A stretch of 64,000 nucleotides of DNA from HyVt-477 sp965224605 (lineage in GTDB: Bacteria > Pseudomonadota > Gammaproteobacteria > Thiotrichales > Thiotrichaceae). The translations under genes and the position numbers were made by a program. The notes below the pieces were generated by a model. That model saw nothing but the letters and a program-made list of their open reading frames with translations. It did no database searches and had not been told where the DNA came from. This document shows positions 48,439 through 58,414 of this stretch, in pieces. The first letter of the stretch is position 1. The number at the start of each line of letters is the position of its first letter. The stretch lies in assembly GCA_965224605.1 (NCBI GenBank), contig CBDCZP010000010.1, positions 1 to 64,000 on the forward strand, written 5' to 3'.

Positions 48439-49227
48439 TTACAATTTATATCCTGTATGTAAGGCAACGATGCCTCCGGTCATATTATGATAAGCCGTGC
48501 GTTCAAAACCAGCATCTTCCATCATACCTTTTAACGTTTCCTGATCAGGGTGCATGCGAATGGATTCAGCGAGATAACGATAACTTTCTGCATCGTTAGC
48601 GATGAGCTTCCCCATTAATGGCAGAAATTTGAACGAGTATTGATCATAGAAAGTGCTAAGACCTGGCAGTATGGGCTTTGAAAATTCCAACACCATCAAT
48701 TTACCACCCGGTTTTAATGTGCGAAAAATAGATCGTAGCGCTTTGTCTTTATCAGTCACATTGCGCAATCCAAACGCCATGGTGACGATATCAAAATGAT
48801 TATCAGGGAAGGGCAAGTCTTGCGCATCTGCTAGTACATAATTAACGTTACCCACAATACCCATATCAGTGAGTCTGCGACGACCATTCTCCAGCATGGA
48901 CTCATTGATATCAGAGAGTGTTACTGCACCGTCTGGACCCACTATGCGAGAAAACTTAATAGCGAGGTCGCCCGTTCCACCAGCTAGGTCAAGAATGACG
49001 TCCCCTTTTTTCGCAGCAGACGTATCAATCGTGTATTTTTTCCACAGTCGATGTACTCCAACTGACATTAGGTCGTTCATTATGTCGTATTTGTCGGCTA
49101 CTGAATGAAAAACATCCGCAACTTTATTACTCTTTTCTCTAACAGGCACTTGTTCATAACCGAAATGGGTTGTTTCTGAAGTGGTTTTTTGAGTGTTTCT
49201 TTGAGTAGCTTGATCGTTTTTTGACAT
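48439..49227 (-). CDS. ubiE: Ubiquinone/menaquinone biosynthesis C-methyltransferase
   Basis: SAM-dependent C-methylation in ubiquinone synthesis. The start at 49227 (MSKNDQATQ) is preferred because AAGAGA lies 5 bp upstream; an ATG at 49245 has no such site. 262 residues. FHSVADKYDIMNDLMSVGVH, ILDLAGGTGDLAIKFS and the C-terminal NMTGGIVALHTGYK are diagnostic. It is the first gene of ubiE-ubiJ-ubiB. Confidence 0.97.
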   Translation of the reverse strand: MSKNDQATQRNTQKTTSETTHFGYEQVPVREKSNKVADVFHSVADKYDIMNDLMSVGVHRLWKKYTIDTSAAKKGDVILDLAGGTGDLAIKFSRIVGPDGAVTLSDINESMLENGRRRLTDMGIVGNVNYVLADAQDLPFPDNHFDIVTMAFGLRNVTDKDKALRSIFRTLKPGGKLMVLEFSKPILPGLSTFYDQYSFKFLPLMGKLIANDAESYRYLAESIRMHPDQETLKGMMEDAGFERTAYHNMTGGIVALHTGYKL

Positions 49228-49413
49228 GAGTTCTCTTGCATACAATTCTGACAGCTTGGCATTATATCAGAACTCAAAATCAGAACTCAAAAAATCGATA
49301 GCATTTGTTATTGATGATGTCTGTTATTCACTAACATTGTTTTAAATCTATGTTGAGTACTAAAGTACCTTGAATCCTTAACTTAGATATAAACAAACCA
49401 AAGGGTTTAAACC

Positions 49414-49977
49414 ATGAAAATATTATTTTTATTTGCGACATCGCTATTCTTTCCGATCATGTTTCCAGCACATGCAAATAACCAAACTATTGACATGAAT
49501 ATGTCGAGTCCTAGTGTGAAAGTCATCAAACGATACTCTGGAAAATGGAAAGGTTGGGATGATGGTTGTATTAATTGCGATAAACCACTAACGTCAGATA
49601 GAGTTCACTTGAAGCCCATAAAACATAAGATATCAAAGAATAAAGTGAAGAAGACTAAAATAGAAAACATGCAACTACTCAAGTCAGTAAAGCGTGGTTA
49701 TTGTGAATGTAATTGTAAACCAATGATTGACAAAGGCAGCCTGAATAATGGCACTACGCATAGGGTGTTTGGGGCTAAAGACAACAGGGCACCTACATCC
49801 TCGGGTGCAGGCACAACGACAAAAACACAAAAACACAATGATGAGCCGTCTAAAAAGAAATTGGAAATGCCGGACACAGAGAAAGGCGATTCAACCGACA
49901 AAAAGAAAGAAAATAGTAATACACAATCCCGAATGAATGAAAAAATCATAAACATATTTAGTTTATGGAAATCGTGA
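49414..49977 (+). CDS. Secreted Lys-rich protein with Cys clusters, unknown
   Basis: 187 residues with a clear signal peptide (ILFLFATSLFFPIMFPAHA). The mature part has two cysteine groups, GCINCDKP and YCECNCKP, which could bind metal or form disulfides. A long basic, low-complexity tail follows (Lys, Ser, Thr, Glu rich). No family is recognised. AAAGGG precedes the start at a slightly long distance. The signal peptide and codon pattern suggest a real gene, but the disordered tail makes homology hard to judge. Confidence 0.6.
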   Translation: MKILFLFATSLFFPIMFPAHANNQTIDMNMSSPSVKVIKRYSGKWKGWDDGCINCDKPLTSDRVHLKPIKHKISKNKVKKTKIENMQLLKSVKRGYCECNCKPMIDKGSLNNGTTHRVFGAKDNRAPTSSGAGTTTKTQKHNDEPSKKKLEMPDTEKGDSTDKKKENSNTQSRMNEKIINIFSLWKS

Positions 49978-49997
49978 TCTGTAGCTATTTATATGTA

Positions 49998-50027
49998 GCT
50001 TAGTCACAGCTTAAGCTGTGACTAAGC
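49998..50027. repeat. Perfect 30-bp palindrome between convergent genes
   Basis: GCTTAGTCACAGC and its exact complement flank a central TTAA. It lies between convergent genes and could act as a bidirectional terminator stem, but it has no T run. A protein-binding site is another possibility. Confidence 0.85.
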
Positions 50028-50039
50028 GGCGTTGACAAA

Positions 50040-51347
50040 TTACAGCAAACCGCTTCGTTTGATATTCAAGTATGAGTTAATTAGTTCAACAGTCAGGTTA
50101 TTTGGAACAACATCAACATTGAGAACTTGATTACTTTGCAGTGCTTTAAATGTGGATTGACGCTGTTCAAGGTATTTGTGTAATGCAGCAATACCGATGG
50201 CGGACGGCAAATCATCAACTTTTTGCTGAAGTGCGTTATCTAACGCTTCTTCGCGTAAACTTGCTAATAAGACTAGGTGTCTTTTTCTGAGTAAACGAAT
50301 GGCGAGCGCTAAATCATCACTATCCTCGTCTCTTAAGTTAGTCAGTACAATAATCAGTGCGCGCTTCTTATGTCTTATCAGTAAATCTGTAGCGGCTTGC
50401 GTGTAATCAGGTGATTCATCAGAGGGTTGCAGATCATACAAGGTGTTAAGGATGTGTTGGATAGTATGATTACCTTTTTTGGGAGATAACCATCGAGATT
50501 CGCCACTAAATGTCGCCAGGCCGACAGAATCACCTTGTTTTAAAGCTACATAACTTAGCAGTAAAATAGTATTCAATGTATGGTCGAAGTGCGACAAATC
50601 ATCATCTTTGGTAGTCATGCGTTGTCCGCAGTCGAGTAAAAAGATGACTTCCTGATCACGTTCATCCTGATATTCACGAGAAATTAGCTTATTGTTTCTG
50701 GATGTGGCTTTCCAATCTATCTGGCGCAAGCTGTCACCCTCACGGTATTCCCGTAATTGATGGAAATCTTGACCTTCTCCACGCCGACGTTTTTTCATAA
50801 TGCCTAATTGACTCAGGCGGTTGTCAGTAGCAAGCAATGCCAGATGAGAAACAGCGGCAAAATTAGGGTAGACCCTAGTTTCATTTCTCACATCAAGGTT
50901 GTCGTTGCGTCTCCATAGCTTCAATAAGGAAAGCATTCTTAGCTGTATCAGAGGAAACGTGATCTTTCCTCGTTCTTTGGCAGTAATGGTATACCTCATT
51001 GTGACAGTAGCGTTTCCTGCAATTGTTGTTGAGATAGGCATGTCGACAGCGTCAACCTGTATCGGATAGTGATCGAACACATCAATCTCTACAGATTGAT
51101 TAGTGTGATTAACAAGAGTTATTTTTACGTCCCGTTTGACACCTAAGGGGATTGACCCTTGTAGCTCTCGCGTGGCTGAAACACTTCGCCTGAACAATAT
51201 GAAGATGCCATCAAGCACAGCCACAATCAGAACTATTGCGACACTGATTTTCCAGATCATTAATGTGCTAGGCCAGAAGCTAGTTATCAATCCGATTATG
51301 GCTAGTAACAGGATGAGCAATAGCAGGCGGTTTGTGGGGATTAACAT
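50040..51347 (-). CDS. DUF58 domain protein
   Basis: 435 residues. Two N-terminal membrane helices (about 5-25 and 28-50), a beta-rich middle, then DUF58 with GEGQDFHQLREYREGDSLRQ and IDWKATSRNNKLISREY, leading into a VWA-like C-terminal half with FLLDCGQRMT. DUF58 proteins pair with MoxR ATPases. It is the last gene of the RDD-DUF95-DUF4129-DUF4350-MoxR-DUF58 operon, 12 bp after moxR, and it is intact although several upstream genes are frameshifted. Confidence 0.9.
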   Translation of the reverse strand: MLIPTNRLLLLILLLAIIGLITSFWPSTLMIWKISVAIVLIVAVLDGIFILFRRSVSATRELQGSIPLGVKRDVKITLVNHTNQSVEIDVFDHYPIQVDAVDMPISTTIAGNATVTMRYTITAKERGKITFPLIQLRMLSLLKLWRRNDNLDVRNETRVYPNFAAVSHLALLATDNRLSQLGIMKKRRRGEGQDFHQLREYREGDSLRQIDWKATSRNNKLISREYQDERDQEVIFLLDCGQRMTTKDDDLSHFDHTLNTILLLSYVALKQGDSVGLATFSGESRWLSPKKGNHTIQHILNTLYDLQPSDESPDYTQAATDLLIRHKKRALIIVLTNLRDEDSDDLALAIRLLRKRHLVLLASLREEALDNALQQKVDDLPSAIGIAALHKYLEQRQSTFKALQSNQVLNVDVVPNNLTVELINSYLNIKRSGLL

Positions 51348-51359
51348 GTATTTCAGGTT

Positions 51360-52327
51360 CTATTGTCTGGGTGCTTCTGTTTTGTCAATAATGGCACGCA
51401 AGATGTCATCGGTCGTATGTGATTCCAGCTCCATTTCGGGCGATAGCGCGACTCGGTGACGTAACACAGGAATAGCAATCTCCTTAATATCATCCGGAGT
51501 GACATGGTCGCGTTGGTTGATCAGTGCTTGTGATCGTGCCGCCCGGATTAAAGAAATACTGCCTCGTGGCCTGCGCCGATACTTAGCCCTTGCCATTCTC
51601 GTGTTGCGCGTACAATTCGTACTGCATAGTCAATGACACTAGGATCTACTTCAATATCCGTCGTTAATTGCTGGATGTGTTGCAGTGTCTCGGGAGTAAT
51701 CACAGTCCCAACCTGAGAAACCTCCAGTTTGTCGCCTACCAGCCCAGTAGTGACTGTGGTAACCATTTCCGTTTCTTCCTGATGCAAGGGGTAATCAATA
51801 AAGACTTTTAATAAAAAACGATCAAGTTGTGCTTCTGGCAGTGAATAAGTGCCTTCTTGCTCCAGTGGATTTTGTGTTGCCAGGGTCATAAAGGGCAGGG
51901 GGACTGGAAATGTTTTTCCCTCAATAGTGACTTGATGTTCTTGCATAACCTCAAGTAGCGCTGCTTGTGTTTTAGCTGGCGCACGATTGATCTCATCAGC
52001 GAGTAGAATGTTTGTAAAAACAGGGCCCTTTCTAACGGTAAATTCTTGGCTTTTGCTGTTGAACATAAAATGCCCTGTAATATCAGCGGGCATTAGATCA
52101 GGGGTAAATTGTATGCGAGAAAACTGACCCTTAAAGGTTTGCGCAAGAGATTTGACCAAGAGGGTTTTACCTAAGCCGGGCACACCTTCTATTAAAACAT
52201 TTCCGCCTGCCAGAAGTGCAACCAAGGTTTCATGGATAACTTGTTGTTGACCAATAACAGCCTTTCCAATTTCGGTTTTAATGAGATTGACGAGTACGCT
52301 GGCTTGTTCGAGTGTCATTTCTGTCAT
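51360..52327 (-). pseudogene. MoxR-type AAA ATPase, frameshifted
   Basis: AAA+ chaperone that normally acts with the DUF58/VWA protein. Walker A (VPGLGKTLL) and Walker B (ILLADEINRAPAKTQAALLE) are intact in the first 259-codon frame. The frame then breaks within GLSIGAG. The rest (PRGSISLIRAARSQALINQR to the end) continues in another frame to 51360. One missing base in the GG at 51568-51569 (a C in coding sense) explains it. Without the C-terminal lid the protein would be truncated. Sequencing error is the alternative. Confidence 0.85.
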
Positions 52328-52392
52328 AGTGTTTCCTGTTTTAAATCGTCGTGTTTACTGTATGAGTAACTTATCTTATGAATACTATCTCG

Positions 52393-53804
52393 CTAGAGAT
52401 TTCTGCGAATGGATTCAAGCTTAATGATCAGTTTGGTAAAGTCCTCATCCTGCTTGAATGTATTATTAAAAAGTAAATATTTGACCTGTTCTGTTGGTAG
52501 CTCCAACATTTCAGAAAGGTGATCTATCTTGCCTAATTCATCGGAATTGATCCAGGCAGGGTGTAATTGTCCGATACGGTTATTGAGTGCTTGACGGGTA
52601 CTGTCTACGAGTATTTGTTTGTTCTTCTTTTTCCAAAAATACTGTCCACTGGCTTCGATGTGTTCCATCAATCGTCTACGGGCTATCGCTTGTTTGGGAA
52701 TCAATGGGCCGAAGCGATGCAATGATTGATACAACCAAAAAACGAGTAGCGCCATGAGTGATGACATGACAGCCCAGCCGTGCTTCCACATCAGCTCTAA
52801 TAGACTGGGCATTTCATTATTGTGGAATAACCAAATAGCACGGGGTGCTTGCTCATTACTGTGGACTAGATACCAGAGAATTTCAGCATTATCGGTTTCT
52901 CTCAGCAATTGGTTTTCGATCATAGCCAGATCTGCCACCAGAGTAATCATCCCCTTGCCGACAGAACGTTGAATTAAGAATATTTCATCTTCAAGTAAAA
53001 TACGTGACTCATTTTCATCATTGCTATTGATTGAATAAAATCGTGGTTCAACCGATAACGTTAATTTTTTTGAGGCATTGGATAAAGCTATTGGGAAAGT
53101 ACGTAAATCTTTTATTTTTCTAAATATGGATAGGTCTATCTCTATCGTAGCTTCATTGTTATTCTGATCGTCATTGTAATTATCGTCTGCCTCGTCCTCT
53201 CCTTCAACTGTTTCTTGGCTTGATCCTGCATTGTTTTTTCTATCAGGATGACTTTCTTGTCCAGTATCTTTATCTTGATGCTGTTTTTCTAGAAAGACCA
53301 AATCGCTTGATGTGATTTCAAGAACACTCTGCAAGGGGTCATTGCTATTTTGAAGATATTGGCAGATATCATCATCTTCGGGACATTCATCGTAATCAGT
53401 TTCATCGCCTTCATCCGCATCTTCATTCAGTTGATGAAGATATTCAAGAAGATCCCAATCTACACTGGTTCCCGTAATGAGGTGTCCGCCAGCACGCATC
53501 CATGTTAATAAATACTCTATTCTTTCTAGTGAAAGGGTTGATCGATCAGTATCCAGACTCATGACGGTATGTGTATCGGGATATTTTGTGTCCGATACTT
53601 TGTAAATCGTTTTTATTTTCCGCTGGTATTCCCATTTGTTTGAAAAACAAGCGAGCTGCATATAATGGGTTCTTTCTCGCTTCACCTTTAAAGGATGTAT
53701 ATTCGGTAACTTCTTTTATATTCATGTGTATTAAAGAACTCATACAAGCTATACCCGAAAAGGATGATGAGCATGGTGGATAGAGCAAGCATGGGTTTAT
53801 TCAT
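52393..53804 (-). pseudogene. DUF4350 domain protein, two frameshifts
   Basis: The gene starts at 53804 (MNKPMLALSTMLIILFGYSL, a membrane helix) with ATGAATAA overlapping the DUF4129 stop. It shifts frame after FFNTHEYK, in the T run 53714-53717 (AAAA in coding sense). It continues as EVTEYTSFKGEARKNPLYAA and shifts again near 53584-53587, also an AAAA run. The rest reads YPDTHTVMSLDTDRSTLSLE to the stop at 52393. The family's RGGHLI-like block (MRAGGHLITGTSVDWDLL), an acidic low-complexity insert (about 60 residues) and a second membrane helix are present. Both shifts are explained by one extra A. Confidence 0.82.
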
Positions 53805-55419
53805 GCATCCCGCCTTTTTTTACATCATTTCTTTCTTCAGTGGATTGCGCGTTAGAAAAATCTGTATCCCAATGATCAAATAGCCTATTCATATGGCTAT
53901 CATCCGGCAGGTGATGTGCATAGGCGATCTGTTTCCATTGCTCGGTTAGTTGTTTTAAATAAATATGCTGGATGGGTAACAGGGCTTCTTTGCCTAGTTT
54001 GAGGATATCGCCTTCTGTTTGACTGGACTTCAAATTAAGTTGATTTTTTACTGACTAGCTGCGCAAGAGCACCCCGATACAAAAGACTAAGGGCATCACG
54101 ATGTTTTATGTTCTAGCCAGAGTTTTCGTGCGGCATCCGGGATATTTTCAGGCAATGATGCTGGACGGATATCCATGCCAAACATGACTTCAGGTGCTTC
54201 GTAGTCAACATTGTCTTTGTCATGAGTATTGAAAAGAGGTAGCCAGCTTTTTCTGGTGAGAAAAAGAAATAGTAGTCCTACTGCCAGTGCAATCCACAGT
54301 GTTGATTCAAAAAGAAATGAAATGAATGCAACTAACGGTTTAAAAAATTTATCTAAATTCCAGACCCAATTTTCGTTTCTTTTTCGTTATTTTTTTTATC
54401 TTAACCCAATGTTTAGTGTTGATTTCATTTGATAATTCTTCTCGACGCATAATCTCAGCAATAGTACCAGCCGATTCATCAGCAGATAAGCGACGATCTG
54501 AAAGGTATTCCTCTGCTATAACTTCAGTGTTTATTTCTTGTTTCGCGTCATTGTGTTGGTTTTTTGCATACACCGGAGTTGGACTAATTGCTGTAATAGC
54601 AAAAATCAGCAAGGGTATTAGTGGTAATACAATCAAAGTGAGTGTTTTTTGTCCCAGTTTTTTGAGTCGTGCACCCATTTGACGAAAGACTAATTCAATG
54701 TCCCATGCTTCAAGTTGGGTGCGACGATTAATATACAGGGTAAAACTTGCCGCAATATAAAAGGGTTCAATCAAGAATACCGCAAGTGTATAGATAATGT
54801 GATCCAGAAGATGTAATCGAAAAGCTACCTCTCCATCCAGATCATTAGAGAAAAAGAGTCCTATGGTCGTGCTTTGATAATCTTCTGGAAGGAACATGAT
54901 AATCAATGCGTAGAAAGAAAAATAGAAGGCTAATTCCATGAAAATTAAACCTATGGTTAATCCTATGGCGTGTGAATGAGCATTTTTTAGCAGTGTTTCT
55001 TGTCGACTAGAACGTGCTTTTCCCCGCAGTTGTTCTAGTTGCCAAATAGGCAAGTTAAAGCCGCGTGAAAATGAAGGTCGTCGAAAGGTTAAGCCACCGA
55101 GTAGCCCTGTTGTTTTAATAAGCACAGGGATGGCTTGTAATGATGCTTTAGTCGATAAATGTTCGTTAAACAGCTTGTGGCTGAGGATGTTCAATAAAAA
55201 ACGATCAAATAAAGGCTTGAACCACCAGATAACAAATAAGGAATAGGCCTGATAGCCATCGGGCATCACTAAAAAACTGGCTATGGATACGATGCTAAGA
55301 AAGATAAACCAGGGTAAATAGATGTCACGCCATGAATGACGGATCAAGGCAAAACCAAGATCCATTGCTTCCCATGGGTTACGGGTACGAATATTTGCGG
55401 TTATCTGATCAAGTTGCAT
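53797..55419 (-). pseudogene. DUF4129 membrane protein, three frameshifts
   Basis: The first 356 codons (55419 to 54349) encode a protein with several membrane helices (LPWFIFLSIVSIASFLV, LTLIVLPLIPLLIFAITAI) and a periplasmic part. The frame then breaks in an A5 run at 54380-54384. It continues as NENWVWNLDKFFKPLVAFIS with a further membrane helix, and breaks again at 54104-54107 (AAAA) before HRDALSLLYRGALAQLV, the DUF4129 signature. The third break is at 54044-54049 (A6), before NQLNLKSSQTEGDILKLGK. Each break is repaired by removing one A. The first piece alone could still be translated as a truncated membrane protein. Confidence 0.8.
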
Positions 55420-56449
55420 GAGAACGTTCTCTTCCCGATCTCACAATTTGACCACGTCCCATTCTAACAAAGTAGGCTATCAAGACCAACCAAAGCACAG
55501 CAGCTACTGATAGCTTAATCATCAGTGGCATCCAGGCTATAGATGACCAAAAAGCTTCAACAAATGCAGCCATGATTGTCATGATGGCAGTGCCATACAT
55601 GATATTCATGCCGACCTTTCCATTGTCTATTAACGCACGAATCCGTGATTTTCGCCCTGGTTTAATAAGCGCAAGTCCCAGCTTCAGCCCTGCAACAGTG
55701 GAGAACACTAAAGCGGTAAGCTCTAATGCACTATGCCCACAGACAAAACCCCAAAATGTAGGGTTGTATCCCAATTGTGTGAGGTGACCGGCAACAGCGC
55801 CAATATATACACCATTGAAAATAGTGCTGACGAGAGTACCGACTCCAAATAACAGCCCCCCGGCAAAGGTACGAAAGTCAATGCCTGTATTGTTACGAAT
55901 GTAATATCCAAACATAAGTATATCACTATCGGCTTCACGTTCGCGTCCAAAACGCTCATGTAAAGTAGGCTCGTACATACTTTCGATGGAACGCACTGTA
56001 TCGCCATCCATCACTGAATAAATCAGGTCGGGATTAAACTGTAAAAGGATGAGCATGGTAAAGAAAGGTAGGTAGAACAGTAACGAGGCTATTAATACCA
56101 GTTTCCACTCTTTGCGAATAAGTGAGGGGAATGTCTGGGTGAAATGCTCAATAATTGAACGTATGAAATGAGAGCGTGTTTCATATAAATACTGATGTCC
56201 ATGTACCACCATACGATTCAAGCGATCAATCAGCAAGGGGCTATACATACGCGTCTTTGCCATCGCAAGATGATGACAAATTTGACGATACTGATGTGGC
56301 AAGTCGTCTATTACTGGCGGCGGCTCAGAGTGTTCACCGTGCTGTTTTTTCCATAGTCTAGGATTCTGCTGATAATCAATCCAGTTTTCAAAATGTTGCC
56401 ACTGTGCTTGGTAGCGATTAACAAAGGGTTCTTGTTTTATACTACTCAT
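55409..56449 (-). CDS. Stage II sporulation protein M-like membrane protein (DUF95)
   Basis: 346 residues from the ATG at 56449; a GTG at 56458 is an alternative. It has about six membrane helices, with the DUF95 words GVGTLVSTIFNGVYIGAVAG and FVCGHSALELTALVFSTVAG. It overlaps the RDD gene (ATGAGTAG) and the DUF4129 gene by a few bases, so it is translationally coupled to both. DUF95 proteins without sporulation are common next to RDD and MoxR genes and their role is unknown. It is intact. Confidence 0.88.
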   Translation of the reverse strand: MSSIKQEPFVNRYQAQWQHFENWIDYQQNPRLWKKQHGEHSEPPPVIDDLPHQYRQICHHLAMAKTRMYSPLLIDRLNRMVVHGHQYLYETRSHFIRSIIEHFTQTFPSLIRKEWKLVLIASLLFYLPFFTMLILLQFNPDLIYSVMDGDTVRSIESMYEPTLHERFGREREADSDILMFGYYIRNNTGIDFRTFAGGLLFGVGTLVSTIFNGVYIGAVAGHLTQLGYNPTFWGFVCGHSALELTALVFSTVAGLKLGLALIKPGRKSRIRALIDNGKVGMNIMYGTAIMTIMAAFVEAFWSSIAWMPLMIKLSVAAVLWLVLIAYFVRMGRGQIVRSGRERSHAT

Positions 56450-57239
56450 CGTTACCACTAAGCCTTTTGCTAGTACCTATACTAGTACCCAATCTGTTTG
56501 CTGGTTCTTTGGGCTGTTTGATTTTTTTTAAACTATTGATACTTTTTCCGAGTAGACCATTAGCAATACCATAAATATAGCGTGTAGGATTTTTTTGATC
56601 GCTCACCAATAGTCCTGTTAATTGTGCAAGCTCAGTAGAACGATCATCATTTAGAGTAGAGATTCGATTTGAAAAACTGATAATCGCTTGTTGCTCTTTG
56701 AGATTGAAAGTTATCTGGGCTTGTTCAGCAGGTATTGTTTCTAGTTCTTTATTATCTATTGGCAGATTGTTTTCCTGAGGAAGGTACAACACCACCGTAT
56801 TGGCAGCTAAATCACCAAGCCGTTGAAATTTATCACTGAGTAGCATTGACATAAATGCGAAGCCATACAGTAAAGGTAGGAAATCAATGAAGCGGATGAC
56901 ATTACGAACCATCGAAGACCCAAAAGATACCGGTGCGCCGCTTTCCTGGGCTACATAAATATGAAACATTTTTTTCCCAGGGGTTTGACCACTTCGAAAT
57001 ACTTCAAAATATACAGGATAGAACCATTCGATAAAAAAGATGACGATACTGGCAATACCGACACCAAAATTACCTAATAGATTGGCAACAAAGCCAAGAA
57101 ACAAATAGATGAGCATGCGGATTAAGATGTCTACCGACCAGGCGTATAAACGTGGAACAGGTCCAGCTGGTGTCAGGTGCAGACTAATTCCTTCCGGAGT
57201 GGCAACAGAATATGATGTATCTATTGGTTGAGCTGGCAT
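56442..57239 (-). CDS. RDD family membrane protein
   Basis: 265 residues. Three to four membrane helices in the first 150 residues, with the family's Arg/Asp/Asp pattern: RLYAWSVDILIRM, PVYFEVFRSGQTPGKKMFHI and LLSDKFQRLGDLAANTVVLY. A hydrophilic C-terminal tail follows. It is the first gene of the operon that leads through DUF95, DUF4129, DUF4350 and MoxR to DUF58. The promoter must lie in the 96-bp gap upstream. Confidence 0.9.
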   Translation of the reverse strand: MPAQPIDTSYSVATPEGISLHLTPAGPVPRLYAWSVDILIRMLIYLFLGFVANLLGNFGVGIASIVIFFIEWFYPVYFEVFRSGQTPGKKMFHIYVAQESGAPVSFGSSMVRNVIRFIDFLPLLYGFAFMSMLLSDKFQRLGDLAANTVVLYLPQENNLPIDNKELETIPAEQAQITFNLKEQQAIISFSNRISTLNDDRSTELAQLTGLLVSDQKNPTRYIYGIANGLLGKSINSLKKIKQPKEPANRLGTSIGTSKRLSGNDE

Positions 57240-57335
57240 TATTATGATTATTAACCCTGTGTTAGTGCCTTAGGGTGAAGATAGCTTTATTAATAGCTTA
57301 TTAATTGTCCGAGAATATCATTACTATTGTTGGCA

Positions 57336-57575
57336 TTACAACCAGTCGAGAAGATAATAAATAAATTGTCCTTCAGAAGACTTTGAAGGCCCATGTACCC
57401 GTGCGGCATAACGTTTTTTATCAGGTGTTTCATCAGCATAGGCTTGTGTCGCATCCGCTTTTATCTCTACACAATTGGCGGGGAAACGCGTTCGTTTTTT
57501 ACGTGGCGCATAGATAACAGCAAACTCAACATTAGATACAGATGTTTGAGGATCGTTGGGAACCATGCCACGCAT
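57336..57575 (-). CDS. Small protein of unknown function (79 residues)
   Basis: 79 residues, no membrane segment, one Cys. The sequence reads as a folded protein (VEFAVIYAPRKKRTRFPANC, KKRYAARVHGPSKSSEGQFI). AACAGGAA lies just before the ATG as a ribosome binding site. I know no family. It is upstream of the RDD operon on the same strand and could be its first gene. Confidence 0.6.
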   Translation of the reverse strand: MRGMVPNDPQTSVSNVEFAVIYAPRKKRTRFPANCVEIKADATQAYADETPDKKRYAARVHGPSKSSEGQFIYYLLDWL

Positions 57576-57710
57576 TATGTTATTCCTGTTTTGACAAAAT
57601 GTTGGTTAAATGAAATTTCAATATATCATTTTACATAGCGAGTTATGTAGCTTTCTCAGGTTTCGCTATTGTTAGCACAAGGCGACCAAGAGGATCCTTA
57701 AATAGACAAT

Positions 57711-57736
57711 AAAAAAGCCGCATAAGCGGCTTTTTT
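57711..57736. terminator. Rho-independent terminator (bidirectional)
   Basis: AAAAAAGCCGC and GCGGCTTTTTT form a strong stem with loop ATAA. The A run on one side and the T run on the other let it work on both strands. The likely user is the TlpA-like gene transcribed leftward. Confidence 0.85.
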
Positions 57737-57749
57737 AGTACAGTCTTTT

Positions 57750-57910
57750 AAGGGCACCTCTTAATTAGAATTTTTGTTCGAGGACAAGGCGGATGGATTT
57801 TGAGACCCGCAGTGTATATGAAATACATGAGGATCGAAAAATTCATCCAACGCAGTAATCGGACAAAAAGGTTGCTATGCCCTTTGGGTGCAATTAATAG
57901 AGATGCCCTT
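57750..57910. mobile_element. MITE-like element with nested inverted repeats
   Basis: 161 bp with no coding frame. Outer inverted ends are AAGGGCACCTCT and (reverse complement of the right end) AAGGGCATCTCT. An inner pair is TTTTTGTTCG at 57771-57780 and CGGACAAAAA at about 57860-57869. The whole would fold into a long stem. It lies between a terminator and the TlpA-like gene. No second copy is seen in the window, so the MITE assignment is inference. Confidence 0.5.
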
Positions 57911-57928
57911 CAATAAGTAATTATATTT

Positions 57929-58396
57929 TTACTTGCCTCTTAGAAAGTTCTGCAAGGTTGTTGGCGGGATGTCTCCAGGTTGCATTGCTTTTAACTTACC
58001 TTGAGGATCAAAAATGAGATACGTGGGTGTTCCTTTTAAACCTTCATCAGCCACTTTCAACAAATAATCATTGAATTCATTATTATTGGAAACCAGAGTT
58101 GGGAAGTTTATCTTGTGCTTGTTAACAAAATGCTGAGCTGTATTTTTACTGCCGTCAAGTGAGACGCCTATAACCCGTGCATTTTTAAATGAACGAGAAG
58201 CTTTTACAAGCCCTGGCATTGCTTTGTTGCAAATAGAACATTTTGATGACCAAGCTTGTACGATTAGCCATTTCCCATTACCTGTAAAGGACTCAATACT
58301 TACAGGCTGACCTTTTAAATTGGTCATGGCAAAACTGGTGGTAGTCATTGAAAAGATTAATACAAAAAAAGAGACCAGGCGTAATACATGTTTGCT
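57929..58396 (-). CDS. TlpA/ResA-like thioredoxin, exported
   Basis: The start at 58396 (MSKHVLRLVSFFVLIFSM) is preferred because GAGGA lies 8-12 bp upstream. 155 residues with a signal peptide ending near TTTSFA. The thioredoxin fold has redox CxxC as CSIC in WSSKCSICNKAMPG, and the cis-Pro region KGTPTYLIFDPQGKLKAM. It is probably a periplasmic thiol-disulfide reductase, for example in cytochrome c maturation or repair of oxidised proteins. No ccm gene is adjacent. Confidence 0.9.
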   Translation of the reverse strand, partial: SKHVLRLVSFFVLIFSMTTTSFAMTNLKGQPVSIESFTGNGKWLIVQAWSSKCSICNKAMPGLVKASRSFKNARVIGVSLDGSKNTAQHFVNKHKINFPTLVSNNNEFNDYLLKVADEGLKGTPTYLIFDPQGKLKAMQPGDIPPTTLQNFLRGK

Positions 58397-58414
58397 CATT
58401 AAAAATGTCCTCAT

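Noticed and set aside
51360..51600. Programmed ribosomal frameshift in moxR
   Set aside because: No slippery heptamer is seen at the break, and neighbouring genes carry independent breaks, so decay or sequencing error is more likely.
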